NCBI RefSeq assembly: GCF_038022665.1
Contig: NZ_CP150629.1
Span: 2,028,480 to 2,092,479 of the forward strand
Source: Methanolobus sp. WCC4
GTDB lineage: Archaea; Halobacteriota; Methanosarcinia; Methanosarcinales; Methanosarcinaceae
Reading direction: 5' to 3'
DNA length: 64,000 bases
Part shown: positions 9,986 to 18,664 of the stretch, in pieces
Position numbering within the stretch: the stretch's first letter is position 1
Layout: every line of letters begins with the position of its first letter
Position numbers and translations under genes: made by a program
Notes under the pieces: generated by a model
Told to the model about the DNA's origin: nothing
Seen by the model: only the letters and a program-made list of their open reading frames with translations
The model's database searches: none

Positions 9986-11194
9986 TTGATCTGCTCGATA
10001 CTGGATAATGATCTTTATAAATTGACAATGCAGATGGCAGTCCTTGAGCTATTTCCGGAGGCATCTGCGGAATACAGGTTCACCAATAGAGGGAAGCAAC
10101 GTTTCACGCAGGCGTTCGTTGGTGAACTGAGAAGGATCATTGATGAGGATATCAGCCGTCTCAGCCTTACTGAGGATGAATACACATGGCTCAGAGCTGA
10201 ATGTCCGTATTTCAAACCCAGCTATGTCGAGTACCTTAAGAATTATCGTTTCGACCCTTCTGAAGTGACTGTAGGACTGAATGAGGAGTCAGATCTCGAT
10301 CTTACGATACGGGGTCCCTGGCATAGCAGCATCCTCTGGGAGATCGTCCTTATGGCAACTATCTCAGAACTCTATTTTGAGATGATAGAGACAGACTGGA
10401 AGGATGAGATCCACGGTGATATACCCGGTTATGACAATCTCCTGAAGGAATACGAGAAGCTCATGATAAGTATCGCAAGAGAACTTGAGCAGAACAACTG
10501 TGGATTCTCCGAGTTCGGAACACGCAGAAGAAGAAGTTTTGAGATACAGGACATCACGGTTGGGAAACTGCACAAATGCAAAACGTTCTCTGGTACAAGC
10601 AATGTCTACCTTGCAAAGAAATACGGTGTCAGACCAACCGGGACCATCGGTCATGAATGGATAATGGGAACTTCCGCTCTTATCGGATTGCGCAATGCCA
10701 ATCTTTTTGCACTTGAGAACTGGGCAAATGTTTACAAAGGTAACCTTGGAATAGCCCTTTCAGATACTTTCGGCTCAGAGCCGTTCTTCAGGAACTTCAA
10801 CCTGAAACTCTCCAAACTGTACGATGGTGTTCGACATGACAGTGGTGACCCTCTGAAGTTCGCTGACAGGGTGATGGAACACTACAGGAAGATGGGGATC
10901 GATCCGATGACAAAGGTCGTCATCTTCAGTGATTCACTCTCTGCTGCAGATGCTATCGAGATCAAGGAACAATGCGAAGGCAGGATCAACTGCATCTTTG
11001 GAATTGGTACGAGCCTGACAAACAATCATGAGTTCTTCAGATCAAGCCCGCCTCTTAACATGGTGATCAAACTACATAGCATAGATGAGATACCTGTGGT
11101 GAAGCTCAGTGATGATGAAGGAAAAGAAACAGGGGATAGTGACGCTATCCGCGTGGCAAACTACATCTTTGGCAGGAAAGGACTCGATGAATGA
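9986..11194 (+). CDS. pncB: Nicotinate phosphoribosyltransferase
   Basis: Makes nicotinate mononucleotide from nicotinate and PRPP with ATP hydrolysis, the first step of NAD salvage, in the cytoplasm. The 402-residue protein has the expected family landmarks: [18 protein letters not shown] at the start, [21 protein letters not shown], the GTIGHEW motif containing the phosphorylatable histidine, and [14 protein letters not shown] near the PRPP site. The start is TTG at 9986, preceded by GGAAGAG at 9974-9980; no upstream ATG fits. It stands alone, with a 190-bp AT-rich promoter region separating it from the divergent regulator gene. Confidence 0.95.
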   Translation: MICSILDNDLYKLTMQMAVLELFPEASAEYRFTNRGKQRFTQAFVGELRRIIDEDISRLSLTEDEYTWLRAECPYFKPSYVEYLKNYRFDPSEVTVGLNEESDLDLTIRGPWHSSILWEIVLMATISELYFEMIETDWKDEIHGDIPGYDNLLKEYEKLMISIARELEQNNCGFSEFGTRRRRSFEIQDITVGKLHKCKTFSGTSNVYLAKKYGVRPTGTIGHEWIMGTSALIGLRNANLFALENWANVYKGNLGIALSDTFGSEPFFRNFNLKLSKLYDGVRHDSGDPLKFADRVMEHYRKMGIDPMTKVVIFSDSLSAADAIEIKEQCEGRINCIFGIGTSLTNNHEFFRSSPPLNMVIKLHSIDEIPVVKLSDDEGKETGDSDAIRVANYIFGRKGLDE

Positions 11195-11970
11195 TATTAT
11201 CCGACCTCATCAAAGATACGGGGTCAGTTTTGACATTAAGCCAAGAGAGACCATTAAGGACAAATAGACCAGAAACAATGCAAATCCTTTCTTGAGTTCG
11301 AGATAAGTGCTATGATTCATATATTTCCCCAATACAATAAAGGACCTGGTCCTATAAATACATTCTTAATTATTGGGGCATAAATATAGAATAATTTTGC
11401 GAAGATGATTCTTTTTCACGTTGTTAACAAAGAATATCGTTATCCTTTGCGCTATTGTATACATGAAAAACATAGAATTATAAAAAAGACCGGGGTATTT
11501 AGCTCCATAATGACAATAACCCCTCAACAAACATGATCCCAATCCATGCTCATACTCCACTTCAAACATGAGACCAGAATACGGATGCAGATGTGCCTAA
11601 TTCATAGACAATATCTGAGGGGATGACAGATGAAACGAAATATCCGTGATTCAGGTCTCTGTTGTTATCGTTTTTATTTTACATGTTTGTTGAGTATGAA
11701 ATAGTACTTTTGTATACTATTTAAATATATCTACATGTGAATATATCATCATTATGATGAACTCTCCTATAAAACCGAGGATGATCTTTGATTTAAAAGT
11801 AATCCCGGAATTTTAATTAAATTCACATACTCCAGTAGTAGGAAATGTACTTCTTAGATGACAATACTTATATGTTTGTATTGCTATTGGAATAACTGGC
11901 ATCCCTGCAACCCCTACAATTCCCGTAATATATGCAGAAAACTGCTAAAAAAACAATCAGAGGAAATGAT
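11195..11970. other. Long AT-rich intergenic region with nested inverted repeats and one possible tiny ORF
   Basis: About 775 bp without a convincing gene. CCCCAATA (11327-11334) and TATTGGGG (11371-11378) enclose a second inverted repeat AGGACC-T-GGTCCT (11341-11353). A 24-codon ORF at 11630-11704, rich in Cys and Arg, has GAGGGGATGAC just upstream of its ATG but no recognisable identity. A TATA-like stretch (ACTATTTAAATATAT, about 11717-11731) could serve the gene at 11971. Confidence 0.4.
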
Positions 11971-13206
11971 ATGAAAAAAATAGACGAAACAATGAGTATA
12001 TACCAGATCATAAATGAATATCCATTTCTACTGAAAATATTCAAGCAGCACGGCATGGGTAAGTTCGAGAACAAGGATGTTCTTGACCAGCTTGGTCCTT
12101 TGCTCAAACTGAGAACCGCACTTTCAATGGTAGCAGTGAACAAGGATTCCTTTATCGAGCTTCTGAACCAGGCCATTGCGGACAATGAAGCAAATGGAGA
12201 CTTCACCCTTGCAGATTCCCCTGAAAGACAGAAAGAGCTGACCCTGCTTGCCCTATTACCATGCGGGATGAAGATGCCTTTCAACAGGGCTCTCAATGAA
12301 TTCTCCACCGAGTACAGCAAAGAGACAGGAAATGTACTGCATTCCCTTGTAGAAGGTAATGTGAACCATGAGATATCCTATTATGCGTATATGGATTCCG
12401 TCACCTCGGTTGAAGAACTGCCTGATATTATCATCAGTTCCGACATCAACAGTTTCTATCACAAACCATTCCAGGAGAATTTCCTCAATTATGAATATTT
12501 CACGGACCTTGGTGCCTCACCAATGAACAGTGACTTTGAGTCAATAGGTTTTGCAGACCCGCGAGGTCAGTTCACAATGCTCTCCGGAAATCTCCTTGTC
12601 CTTGTCACCATAGATGAGCTCATGGACGGACAGGTCACACCTACTTCATGGGAAGATGTACTGAAAGAGGATTTCCGTAACAAAGTGATCATGCGTGGAC
12701 AGAACGGCTTCTTCTGTAATGGCGTACTGATACCCTTCTACCAGTTATACGGAATGGATGGTATCAAGAAGCTTGCTTCATCCGTGTATGCCGGGTCCCA
12801 TCCTTCCGAGATGGTGAAGATGATCGACAGCAGGAAGGATGATGTCCCTCCAATGTACATAATGCCTCATTTCTTCGCCATGAAGATCAAGGATAAGTCC
12901 AGAGTAACTATTACCGTACCAAAAGAAGGTGCAATTGTAAGTCCGGTGCAGATGCTGGTAAAAAAGGAGGCTACCGAGAGAGTGAAGGGAATAACTGATT
13001 TCCTTTGTGGAAAGAAGTTCGGCGAGATATCAGCCAGAGCCTTCTTCCCCACAACCCATCCTGATGTACAGAACAAACTGGAGGACGTGGACTCGCTCTA
13101 CTGGCTGGGCTGGGACTTCCTGCTGGACACTGATATCGGTGCTCTCAAGAAGGAGATAGCAGAGGTGTTCAACAAGCAGTTCATGATAACCGGAGGTGTC
13201 GTTTGA
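11971..13206 (+). CDS. DUF1858 domain fused to ABC-type substrate-binding-protein-like fold, no signal peptide
   Basis: About 411 residues. The first 70 resemble the DUF1858 helical domain (TMSIYQIINEYPFLLKIFKQ, then HGMG), found at the N-terminus of ScdA-type and other redox proteins. The remainder resembles a Fe3+-type periplasmic binding protein (SSDINSFYHKPF, WEDVLKEDFRNKVIMRG), but there is no signal peptide or lipobox, so it should be cytoplasmic. The start at 11971 is chosen for its Shine-Dalgarno (CAGAGGAAATGAT). The stop overlaps the TTG start of the GTPase gene by four bases, and the ABC ATPase follows directly. A role in carrying a metal or cofactor inside the cell is inference. 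Confidence 0.75.
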   Translation: MKKIDETMSIYQIINEYPFLLKIFKQHGMGKFENKDVLDQLGPLLKLRTALSMVAVNKDSFIELLNQAIADNEANGDFTLADSPERQKELTLLALLPCGMKMPFNRALNEFSTEYSKETGNVLHSLVEGNVNHEISYYAYMDSVTSVEELPDIIISSDINSFYHKPFQENFLNYEYFTDLGASPMNSDFESIGFADPRGQFTMLSGNLLVLVTIDELMDGQVTPTSWEDVLKEDFRNKVIMRGQNGFFCNGVLIPFYQLYGMDGIKKLASSVYAGSHPSEMVKMIDSRKDDVPPMYIMPHFFAMKIKDKSRVTITVPKEGAIVSPVQMLVKKEATERVKGITDFLCGKKFGEISARAFFPTTHPDVQNKLEDVDSLYWLGWDFLLDTDIGALKKEIAEVFNKQFMITGGVV

Positions 13207-13898
13207 GGCTTGTTACCGTAGCAGGCCCACCGTCATCGGGAAAGACCAGCATAATCATCAGGACCATTGAGGAACTCAGGAGCAAGGGTCATACCGTAGG
13301 TGTTGTGAAGTTCGACTGCCTGTCCTCGCAGGATGAGGAAATGTATTCAGCTCACAATATACCTGTCAGGACCGGACTATCCGGAGGACTATGTCCCGAC
13401 CATTTCTTTGTAAGTAATATAGAAGAGGCCCTGAAATGGGCAGAGGAACGGAATTTCGACTACCTTATCACAGAGAGTGCCGGTCTTTGCAACCGCTGTT
13501 CCCCGCACATCAAGGATGTACTCGCTATATGTGTTATCGATAACCTCAGCGGTGTCAACACACCCAGGAAGATCGGTCCGATGCTTAAACTTGCAGACAT
13601 TGTAGTAATCACGAAAGGGGATATCGTCTCTCAGGCGGAACGCGAGGTTTTCGCATACCGTGTCAGGCAGGTCAACCCCGGCGGAATGATCGTGAATATC
13701 AACGGAGTTACAGGACAGGGGAGTTTCTATCTTGCAAAGTTCGTGGAGAAAAGCTCTGCTGTGGACACACTTCAGGGAGCAACACTTAGATTCACCATGC
13801 CCGGAGCCCTGTGTTCGTATTGCCTTGGTGAGAGGAAGATAGGTGATGACAGACAGATAGGCGTTTCAAAGCTTGTGAACTTCAGAGGAGATGATTGA
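13203..13898 (+). CDS. HypB/UreG/CobW-like GTPase with cysteine pairs
   Basis: A 231-residue SIMIBI-class P-loop GTPase: Walker A GPPSSGKTS near residue 8, a switch-like segment VKFDCLSSQDEE, and a VITKGD guanine-specificity motif. It has a C-x2-C (ESAGLCNRCSPH) and a C-terminal C-x2-C (GALCSYCLGERKIG), both suited to binding nickel, cobalt or zinc as in HypB and UreG. The TTG start at 13203 overlaps the previous stop (TTGA) and has a strong GGAGGTG upstream, so translation is coupled. Family class is clear; the metal and the client enzyme are unknown. Confidence 0.8.
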   Translation: MRLVTVAGPPSSGKTSIIIRTIEELRSKGHTVGVVKFDCLSSQDEEMYSAHNIPVRTGLSGGLCPDHFFVSNIEEALKWAEERNFDYLITESAGLCNRCSPHIKDVLAICVIDNLSGVNTPRKIGPMLKLADIVVITKGDIVSQAEREVFAYRVRQVNPGGMIVNINGVTGQGSFYLAKFVEKSSAVDTLQGATLRFTMPGALCSYCLGERKIGDDRQIGVSKLVNFRGDD

Positions 13899-14912
13899 TT
13901 GCGCAAAGAAATGCTTCATATGACCATAGGTGAGCTTATGGAAATGATGCCATGGATCGAGGATTATCTCTCATCGTTCTCCATGGACACCGAACAGTTC
14001 GGCAATATCAGACTGGAAGAACTTGAAGTAACTCCGGGAGAGGAATTCTTCGAGGAGAAAGGAAGCGACTATCATGCTTTCATAGACGGTCTCTTCATGT
14101 TCATAGAGCAGGTCAAAGCCCTTCAGCAGGAAAGCGTCTTCACGGTGGAATGCCTGACCATACTTCCCGGAAAGGACAAGAATGGCGATAAAGAGGTGTT
14201 CTCGGTCGAGCTGAAAAAGGGAGAGGTGACTGCGATAGTTGGTCCCACCGGATCTGGCAAATCCCGTCTCCTTGCCGATATAGAATCCCTTGCACAGAAT
14301 GATACCCCCACCGGACGCAGCATAATGGTCGATGGTCGCTTCCCGGATGATGAGGAACGATTCTCCACCGAGGGACGCTTTATAGCACAGCTCTCACAGA
14401 ACATGAACTTCGTCATGGATCTCAGTGTAGAGGATTTCCTGACACTTCACGCCGAGAGTCGTATGGTGGATGAGATATCCCACATAGTCCGAAAGATATA
14501 CGATACAGCGAATGTCCTTGCAGGTGAGCCTTTCAGCAGGGAGACCCCTGTAACACAACTTTCAGGAGGACAGTCAAGAGCCCTGATGATCGCAGACACA
14601 GCACTCCTGAGCCCCGCATCAGTTGTCCTGATAGACGAAATAGAGAACGCTGGTGTCGACAAGGTAAGGTCTCTGGAACTCCTGGTAAGCAATAACAAGA
14701 TAGTCCTCATCAGTACCCACGACCCTCTCCTGGCCCTCTCCGCAGACCAGCGAATTGTCATTAAGAACGGCGGTATATCAAAGCTCATGAAGACCACAGA
14801 TGATGAGAAAAAGCATCTGGAAAGTCTTGAGAAGATAGACAGGAAGATCACACAGCTCAGGGATCAGTTAAGAACCGGGGAAGAGATCGATCTGAGCGAA
14901 CTGCTGGTATAA
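13899..14912 (+). CDS. Orphan ABC transporter-type ATPase
   Basis: A 337-residue protein. The N-terminal about 100 residues are an extra acidic helical domain. The ABC domain follows: Walker A GPTGSGKS, Q-loop region (FIAQLSQNMNF), signature LSGGQSRAL, Walker B VVLIDE and H-loop STHD. It is a single-domain ATPase and no permease gene is nearby, so it is unlikely to be a normal importer. The TTG start at 13899 follows the GTPase stop directly, with GAGGAGATGA just upstream. It completes the three-gene operon and may act as a mechanochemical component of metal or cofactor insertion, which is inference. Confidence 0.8.
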   Translation: MRKEMLHMTIGELMEMMPWIEDYLSSFSMDTEQFGNIRLEELEVTPGEEFFEEKGSDYHAFIDGLFMFIEQVKALQQESVFTVECLTILPGKDKNGDKEVFSVELKKGEVTAIVGPTGSGKSRLLADIESLAQNDTPTGRSIMVDGRFPDDEERFSTEGRFIAQLSQNMNFVMDLSVEDFLTLHAESRMVDEISHIVRKIYDTANVLAGEPFSRETPVTQLSGGQSRALMIADTALLSPASVVLIDEIENAGVDKVRSLELLVSNNKIVLISTHDPLLALSADQRIVIKNGGISKLMKTTDDEKKHLESLEKIDRKITQLRDQLRTGEEIDLSELLV

Positions 14913-14993
14913 ATTGATTCATTGTACCGATATCATGTCAGTTACCTCTTAAATAGAAAGAAGAAGATATTGTAAATTGGGAGTGTATAACAT

Positions 14994-15179
14994 ATGACAT
15001 ATAAGTTAGCGTGTAAAGATACAGGAGTTAGTTGTCCTTTTGTTGCTCAGGGAGAGACCATTGATGAAATGATGGAAGTTGCTGTAAAGCATGCAAAAGA
15101 AGAACATGGCTATACTGATGAACAGATAAATGATCCTGAAACCCAAAAAATGATCAAAGCGGCGATTAAGCAAGAGTAA
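14994..15179 (+). CDS. DUF1059 family small protein
   Basis: A 61-residue protein matching DUF1059: MTYKLACKDTGVSCPFVAQG then a helical stretch ending in AAIKQE. It keeps the two conserved Cys residues (positions 7 and 14). GGGAGTG precedes the ATG. Family members are small, widespread and of unknown role. It lies 81 bp after the ABC ATPase and has its own AT-rich upstream region, so it is probably transcribed separately. Confidence 0.85.
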   Translation: MTYKLACKDTGVSCPFVAQGETIDEMMEVAVKHAKEEHGYTDEQINDPETQKMIKAAIKQE

Positions 15180-15193
15180 GATCGAATACAAAC

Positions 15194-15223
15194 TTTTTTA
15201 ATCTTTTTTTTGGCTCCTTTTTT
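15194..15223 (+). terminator. U-tract terminator
   Basis: Three T-runs (15194-15199, 15204-15211, 15218-15223) lie just after the DUF1059 stop without a strong hairpin. Repeated U-tracts are the usual archaeal termination signal. Confidence 0.6.
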
Positions 15224-15317
15224 ACCCCTTAACAGTCATTTAATTTCATCTGAAATATTACCCTTTGGATATTTAAGAGGATACAAATTAAATAATTCCA
15301 GACCATTCAGGGTCAAC

Positions 15318-15599
15318 ATGGCAAAAAAGAAGAAAGATACAGATGAATTCGAATTACCCGATGATCAAAAAAAAGCCCTTGATGATTGGATAATGGCAAA
15401 TATACTGCCACAAAGAACACCAGAGAAACCTTACGCCAGTTATGCGCTTAAACTTCTTTTCGAGGAATCACCAGATGGTTTCTTCATCACAAATCCACAG
15501 TTTAAAGAAGCCATGCTAAGATGTGGATTTTCACCCGTAAATAAAAATAAACTGAATTGGGATTTCCGGGTTTCCATAACATCTCCAGAGTCGAAATGA
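15318..15599 (+). CDS. Hypothetical protein, possibly derived from a mobile element
   Basis: Ninety-three residues from the ATG at 15318; the frame is open further upstream but without a plausible start. It begins with a lysine-rich segment (MAKKKK) and has a compact helical core (YASYALKLLFEESPDGFFIT, then NPQFKEAMLRCGF). The pattern of the core reminds me of small DNA-binding domains in phage proteins, but I cannot name a family. No partner is evident; it lies between DUF1059 and hgcA. Confidence 0.55.
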   Translation: MAKKKKDTDEFELPDDQKKALDDWIMANILPQRTPEKPYASYALKLLFEESPDGFFITNPQFKEAMLRCGFSPVNKNKLNWDFRVSITSPESK

Positions 15600-15878
15600 T
15601 CGAAAATTATGGATCAGACAGATATTGAACCAGCTTATCTCATTGTCCATAATAAAGAGATCTTCTTTTAATGGAGAGTTTTTGGAGATAGGAACAACTT
15701 TAACAGACCTAAGTACCCGGCAAAGCTGGCACACTCCGAAAAGATGAAGTAAAAGTATTCATGGTCCTGAGTAAAGATCAATATCCCTTTTTAGATCAAC
15801 CAGATAGATATATATGTAACATCCTTGCATACTAGGTTTGTTCAAATATTTTTGAAACATCTTTCTGTAGGGAAGTAC

Positions 15879-16952
15879 ATGGACACTAAAAACAAAGATA
15901 TCTGCGATTCATCGGACACAAAAGCAGATACATCCCAGTTCATCACAATGATAGGTCTTGGTGATAGCCCTGCACCTGAGATACATGAGACCACAGGCAC
16001 TCTCACGTTCAGTGACCATCTGGACCACTTCCTTGCAAGATGGGGGTTCAGACGCTCAGAGCACATAGTAGAACCCGGTATCTACAAACTCGGTGATCCG
16101 GACCCTGATTCTCCGGTCTTCGTCTCAGCCAACTACACCCTCAGTTTCGATGCGCTCCGCAGTTCACTTGCAGGTATCGACTGCTATATCCTTGTCATAG
16201 ACACGAAAGGCATCAACGTCTGGTGTGCTGCCGGAAAAGGAACATTCGGGACCGACGAGATAGTCTGGCGTATCAAATGGTCAGGACTTGATAAGGTAGT
16301 GAACCATAGTAATCTGATATTGCCACAGCTCGGTGCTCCCGGTGTATCTGCACATGAGGTAAAACGTCGTTCGGGATTCAAGGTGGAATACGGGCCTGTC
16401 CGTGCAAAGGACCTGCCTGAATATCTCAGGAACCATACTGCAACACCTGAAATGAGAAAGGTCAGGTTCACCTTTTGGGACAGACTGGTGCTGACACCCA
16501 TAGAATTCGTCCATGTGGTAAAACCAACACTGGTGGCTGCCATTTTACTTTACCTGCTGTCCGGTCCCTTTGCAGCGTTCGCTGCGGTGGCCACAGCATT
16601 CTCAGGAACAGTACTGTTCCCTGTCCTCCTTCCATTCCTGCCTGCCCATGACCTCAGTGTCAAAGGGATCATCCTTGGATGGCTCACAGCGCTACCATTC
16701 GGAATAGTCCTTGCAGCCAACACACAACTGCCACTTTGGGAAGAGATCCTTGCACTGATATCCCTGTTCCTTATAATTCCGGCAGTTATAGGATTCCTTG
16801 CACTGAACTTCACAGGTTGCACTACCTATACGTCCAGAACCGGGGTGAAGAAAGAGATATTCAGGTATGTACCATATATGGCACTGAAAGCAGGTACTGG
16901 AACACTCTGCCTTGTAATTATTGGAGCCAGCCGTTTAATGGGGATGATCTGA
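15879..16952 (+). CDS. hgcA: Mercury-methylation corrinoid protein HgcA
   Basis: HgcA is a membrane-anchored corrinoid protein that transfers a methyl group to Hg(II), giving methylmercury. The 357-residue product has the corrinoid-binding domain with the diagnostic cap-helix motif N113-V-W-C116-A-A-G-K (in GINVWCAAGKG), where Cys116 is the expected lower-axial cobalt ligand. Residues about 205-355 form hydrophobic transmembrane segments (VKPTLVAAILLYLLSG and others), the known HgcA layout. The ATG at 15879 is chosen because AGGGAAG precedes it. Its stop overlaps the hgcB start by one base (TGATG), so the pair is translationally coupled. hgcAB occurs in some Methanolobus species. Confidence 0.95.
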   Translation: MDTKNKDICDSSDTKADTSQFITMIGLGDSPAPEIHETTGTLTFSDHLDHFLARWGFRRSEHIVEPGIYKLGDPDPDSPVFVSANYTLSFDALRSSLAGIDCYILVIDTKGINVWCAAGKGTFGTDEIVWRIKWSGLDKVVNHSNLILPQLGAPGVSAHEVKRRSGFKVEYGPVRAKDLPEYLRNHTATPEMRKVRFTFWDRLVLTPIEFVHVVKPTLVAAILLYLLSGPFAAFAAVATAFSGTVLFPVLLPFLPAHDLSVKGIILGWLTALPFGIVLAANTQLPLWEEILALISLFLIIPAVIGFLALNFTGCTTYTSRTGVKKEIFRYVPYMALKAGTGTLCLVIIGASRLMGMI

Positions 16953-17257
16953 TGTTCAATTCATACAAAGAGAATACACTTCAATACTATCCTGAGAAAT
17001 GCATCAACTGTCTCATGTGTACAAAAGTCTGCCCTCACGGGGTTTTCACTGAAGGGGAAAAAGGAAAGGGACATGTGGAACTCACAAGGCCAGAAAAATG
17101 CATGGAATGCGGAGCATGTGCCGGTAACTGTCCAGTAGAGGCTATCGAGGTCGAGAGTGGTGTAGGTTGTGCATGGGCTATGATCGGTGCAGCACTCAAA
17201 GGCAAGGATATGGATAGTGATGCAGTCTGCTGCGGAGAGGATGGATGTTGTCAGTGA
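16952..17257 (+). CDS. hgcB: Mercury-methylation ferredoxin HgcB
   Basis: HgcB is a 2[4Fe-4S] ferredoxin thought to reduce the HgcA corrinoid and to help deliver mercury. The 101-residue protein has two C-x2-C-x2-C-x3-C clusters (Cys17/20/23/27 and Cys50/53/56/60), the conserved extra Cys73 in GVGCAWA, and a C-terminal tail with two vicinal pairs (Cys93-94 and Cys99-100) that are expected to bind Hg(II). The start overlaps the hgcA stop and GGGGATGA lies just upstream. A longer frame extends 5' inside hgcA but is not the real start. All residues considered essential in characterised HgcB are present. Confidence 0.95.
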   Translation: MFNSYKENTLQYYPEKCINCLMCTKVCPHGVFTEGEKGKGHVELTRPEKCMECGACAGNCPVEAIEVESGVGCAWAMIGAALKGKDMDSDAVCCGEDGCCQ

Positions 17258-17494
17258 GGATCTGCAGGAACAGGACTTTAAATAATCCCAATGACCGAAT
17301 ATTGCAAAAGAAAAGCAGTATCATGCACAATCCTTTTATACGAACAGACCTATGATAGAGTGCTTTAAAATAGGATTGTTTTGCTAAACGTACAGGCATT
17401 AATGGCATTTACTTAAATTGTAGATTACTATTTTGCATTATGTTTTCAGCTTACTCAGTATTTTAAGCTTAAATTAAAAGGACGTATATTTAAA

Positions 17495-17701
17495 ATGTTT
17501 AACAGAGAAGAATCCACAGCGCCAGTAGATGCCGGCGAGACATACGATGTAACAATTGAAGATATCGCAAGAGAAGGCGACGGAATTGCAAGAGTAAGCG
17601 GTTTCGTAATTTTCGTCCCAGGCACATCCGTAGGCGACGAAGTAACCATCAAAGTAACAAAGGTTCTCAGAAAGTTCGCATTCGGTGAAGTAGCTGACTA
17701 A
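17495..17701 (+). CDS. Small TRAM-domain RNA-binding protein
   Basis: A 68-residue stand-alone TRAM domain: YDVTIEDIAREGDGIARVSG, then FVIFVPGTSVGDEV and an IKVTKVLRKFAFGEV end. TRAM domains bind RNA in tRNA-modifying enzymes; stand-alone archaeal versions act as RNA chaperones, and one from Methanolobus psychrophilus was described as a cold-shock-like protein. The leader is long (over 150 nt from the nearest TATA-like sequence), as is common for such genes. The ATG follows AAAAGGACG. It neighbours aIF1A and a DEAD-box helicase, an RNA-related group. Confidence 0.9.
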   Translation: MFNREESTAPVDAGETYDVTIEDIAREGDGIARVSGFVIFVPGTSVGDEVTIKVTKVLRKFAFGEVAD

Positions 17702-17716
17702 GCACTTCACTTTTGT

Positions 17717-17747
17717 TGAAGTATCCAATGATACTTCAGCATTTTTT
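17717..17747 (+). terminator. Hairpin terminator after the TRAM gene
   Basis: A perfect 9-bp stem (TGAAGTATC 17717-17725 and GATACTTCA 17730-17738, 4-nt loop) followed by GCATTTTTTC. It lies 16 bp past the TRAM stop. Confidence 0.75.
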
Positions 17748-17996
17748 CAATATATCTTATTCAACTAACGTATTTTAATATCTTTTTTATCACATCAACT
17801 TCTTTCTTCCCGAATCCATTCTTTCTATTCTCAGATATGTTCAGGACATATCACTTCAGAATATAATCGTCCATGACCTCTGGTCAGGAAAAGAGAAGAA
17901 TTGCAGAATTAGAAATAAAAATTAAATTACGATACAATGCAAGATCATGATGAAAAATTGAAGTGTAAAAACAAAAAACGGAATGGCACCTCAGAA

Positions 17997-18020
17997 AAGA
18001 TGAATAAATAAATTCATCTT
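17997..18020 (-). terminator. Hairpin terminator after aIF1A
   Basis: A perfect 9-bp stem (AAGATGAAT 17997-18005, ATTCATCTT 18012-18020) with a 6-nt loop, starting three bases past the aIF1A stop on the minus strand and followed there by TTCT. It could also stop read-through from the convergent TRAM gene. Confidence 0.6.
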
Positions 18021-18022
18021 AT

Positions 18023-18358
18023 CTACTTGAGGTAACCCTTCTTTTCCAGCCAGTTGACCTGAGGACGGGTGTACTTCCAGATCACATCAGCCTTCTCATC
18101 CTGGATCTCCCAGGGGGTTGCTATAACGATGTCACCTTCACGTACCCACATTCTCTTCTTCTTGGAACCAGGGATACGACCCATACGGACAACACCGTCC
18201 ATACACTGTAATCTTACCCTGTTAGCTCCGAGTAAGCTGGAAACTGTTGCCAGTACCTCACCATTCTCTTTACGCGGGGTCCTTACCCTGACGACCTCAC
18301 CCTCAGGGTTTCCTCCACTTGCGTTACTCTTCCTTTTATTACTTCTATAATTAGCCAG
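18023..18358 (-). CDS. eif1A: Translation initiation factor aIF1A, apparent CTG start
   Basis: A 111-residue aIF1A: OB-fold core with [20 protein letters not shown], then [20 protein letters not shown] and the conserved end [20 protein letters not shown]. aIF1A binds the 30S A-site and promotes scanning and start-codon selection. The frame has no ATG, GTG or TTG between an in-frame TAG upstream and Met53, deep in the domain. The natural N-terminus [10 protein letters not shown] requires the CTG at 18356-18358, which has AGAGGA seven bases upstream. The gene is complete and terminates with TAG followed by a hairpin. A base-call error (ATG read as CTG) cannot be excluded. Confidence 0.9.
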   Translation of the reverse strand: MANYRSNKRKSNASGGNPEGEVVRVRTPRKENGEVLATVSSLLGANRVRLQCMDGVVRMGRIPGSKKKRMWVREGDIVIATPWEIQDEKADVIWKYTRPQVNWLEKKGYLK

Positions 18359-18664
18359 ATTAATTCCTCTATGTGTGAACTTTTTATTCCTGTCCTATTC
18401 AAAAGGATAATCATAAGAAATGCAACTGACAGATGATCAGAAGCAAGAATATCCTGTCCGATAGAACATATCATGCCATTCTAATTGCTGAAAAATAAGT
18501 TATTTTTGCAGCATCTACATGGGCATTGTCCTTTCTTTATATGATAGATCCAAAGTATATAATATGTATCATATGTTTATAAGAAAACAGCAGATGACAC
18601 CTGCATATTTTCTTATAATTCCTTTTGTCTGCTTATATTCCCGTTATTGCACCATCTTAGTGCA
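18359..18664. other. Intergenic region with two large inverted repeats
   Basis: TGCTG-AAAAATAA (18486-18498) is mirrored by TTATTTTT-G-CAGCA (18500-18513) with one bulged base. TATAAGAAAA (18578-18587) is mirrored by TTTTCTTATA (18608-18617), enclosing a smaller GCAG/CTGC stem. The second lies about 50 nt past the helicase stop and could terminate it; the first lies about 130 nt upstream of aIF1A. The region also has TATA-like sequences. Confidence 0.5.

Noticed and set aside
13899-14912. ABC ATPase considered as part of an iron or molybdate importer
   Set aside because: No permease is nearby, and the companion binding-protein-like product lacks an export signal.
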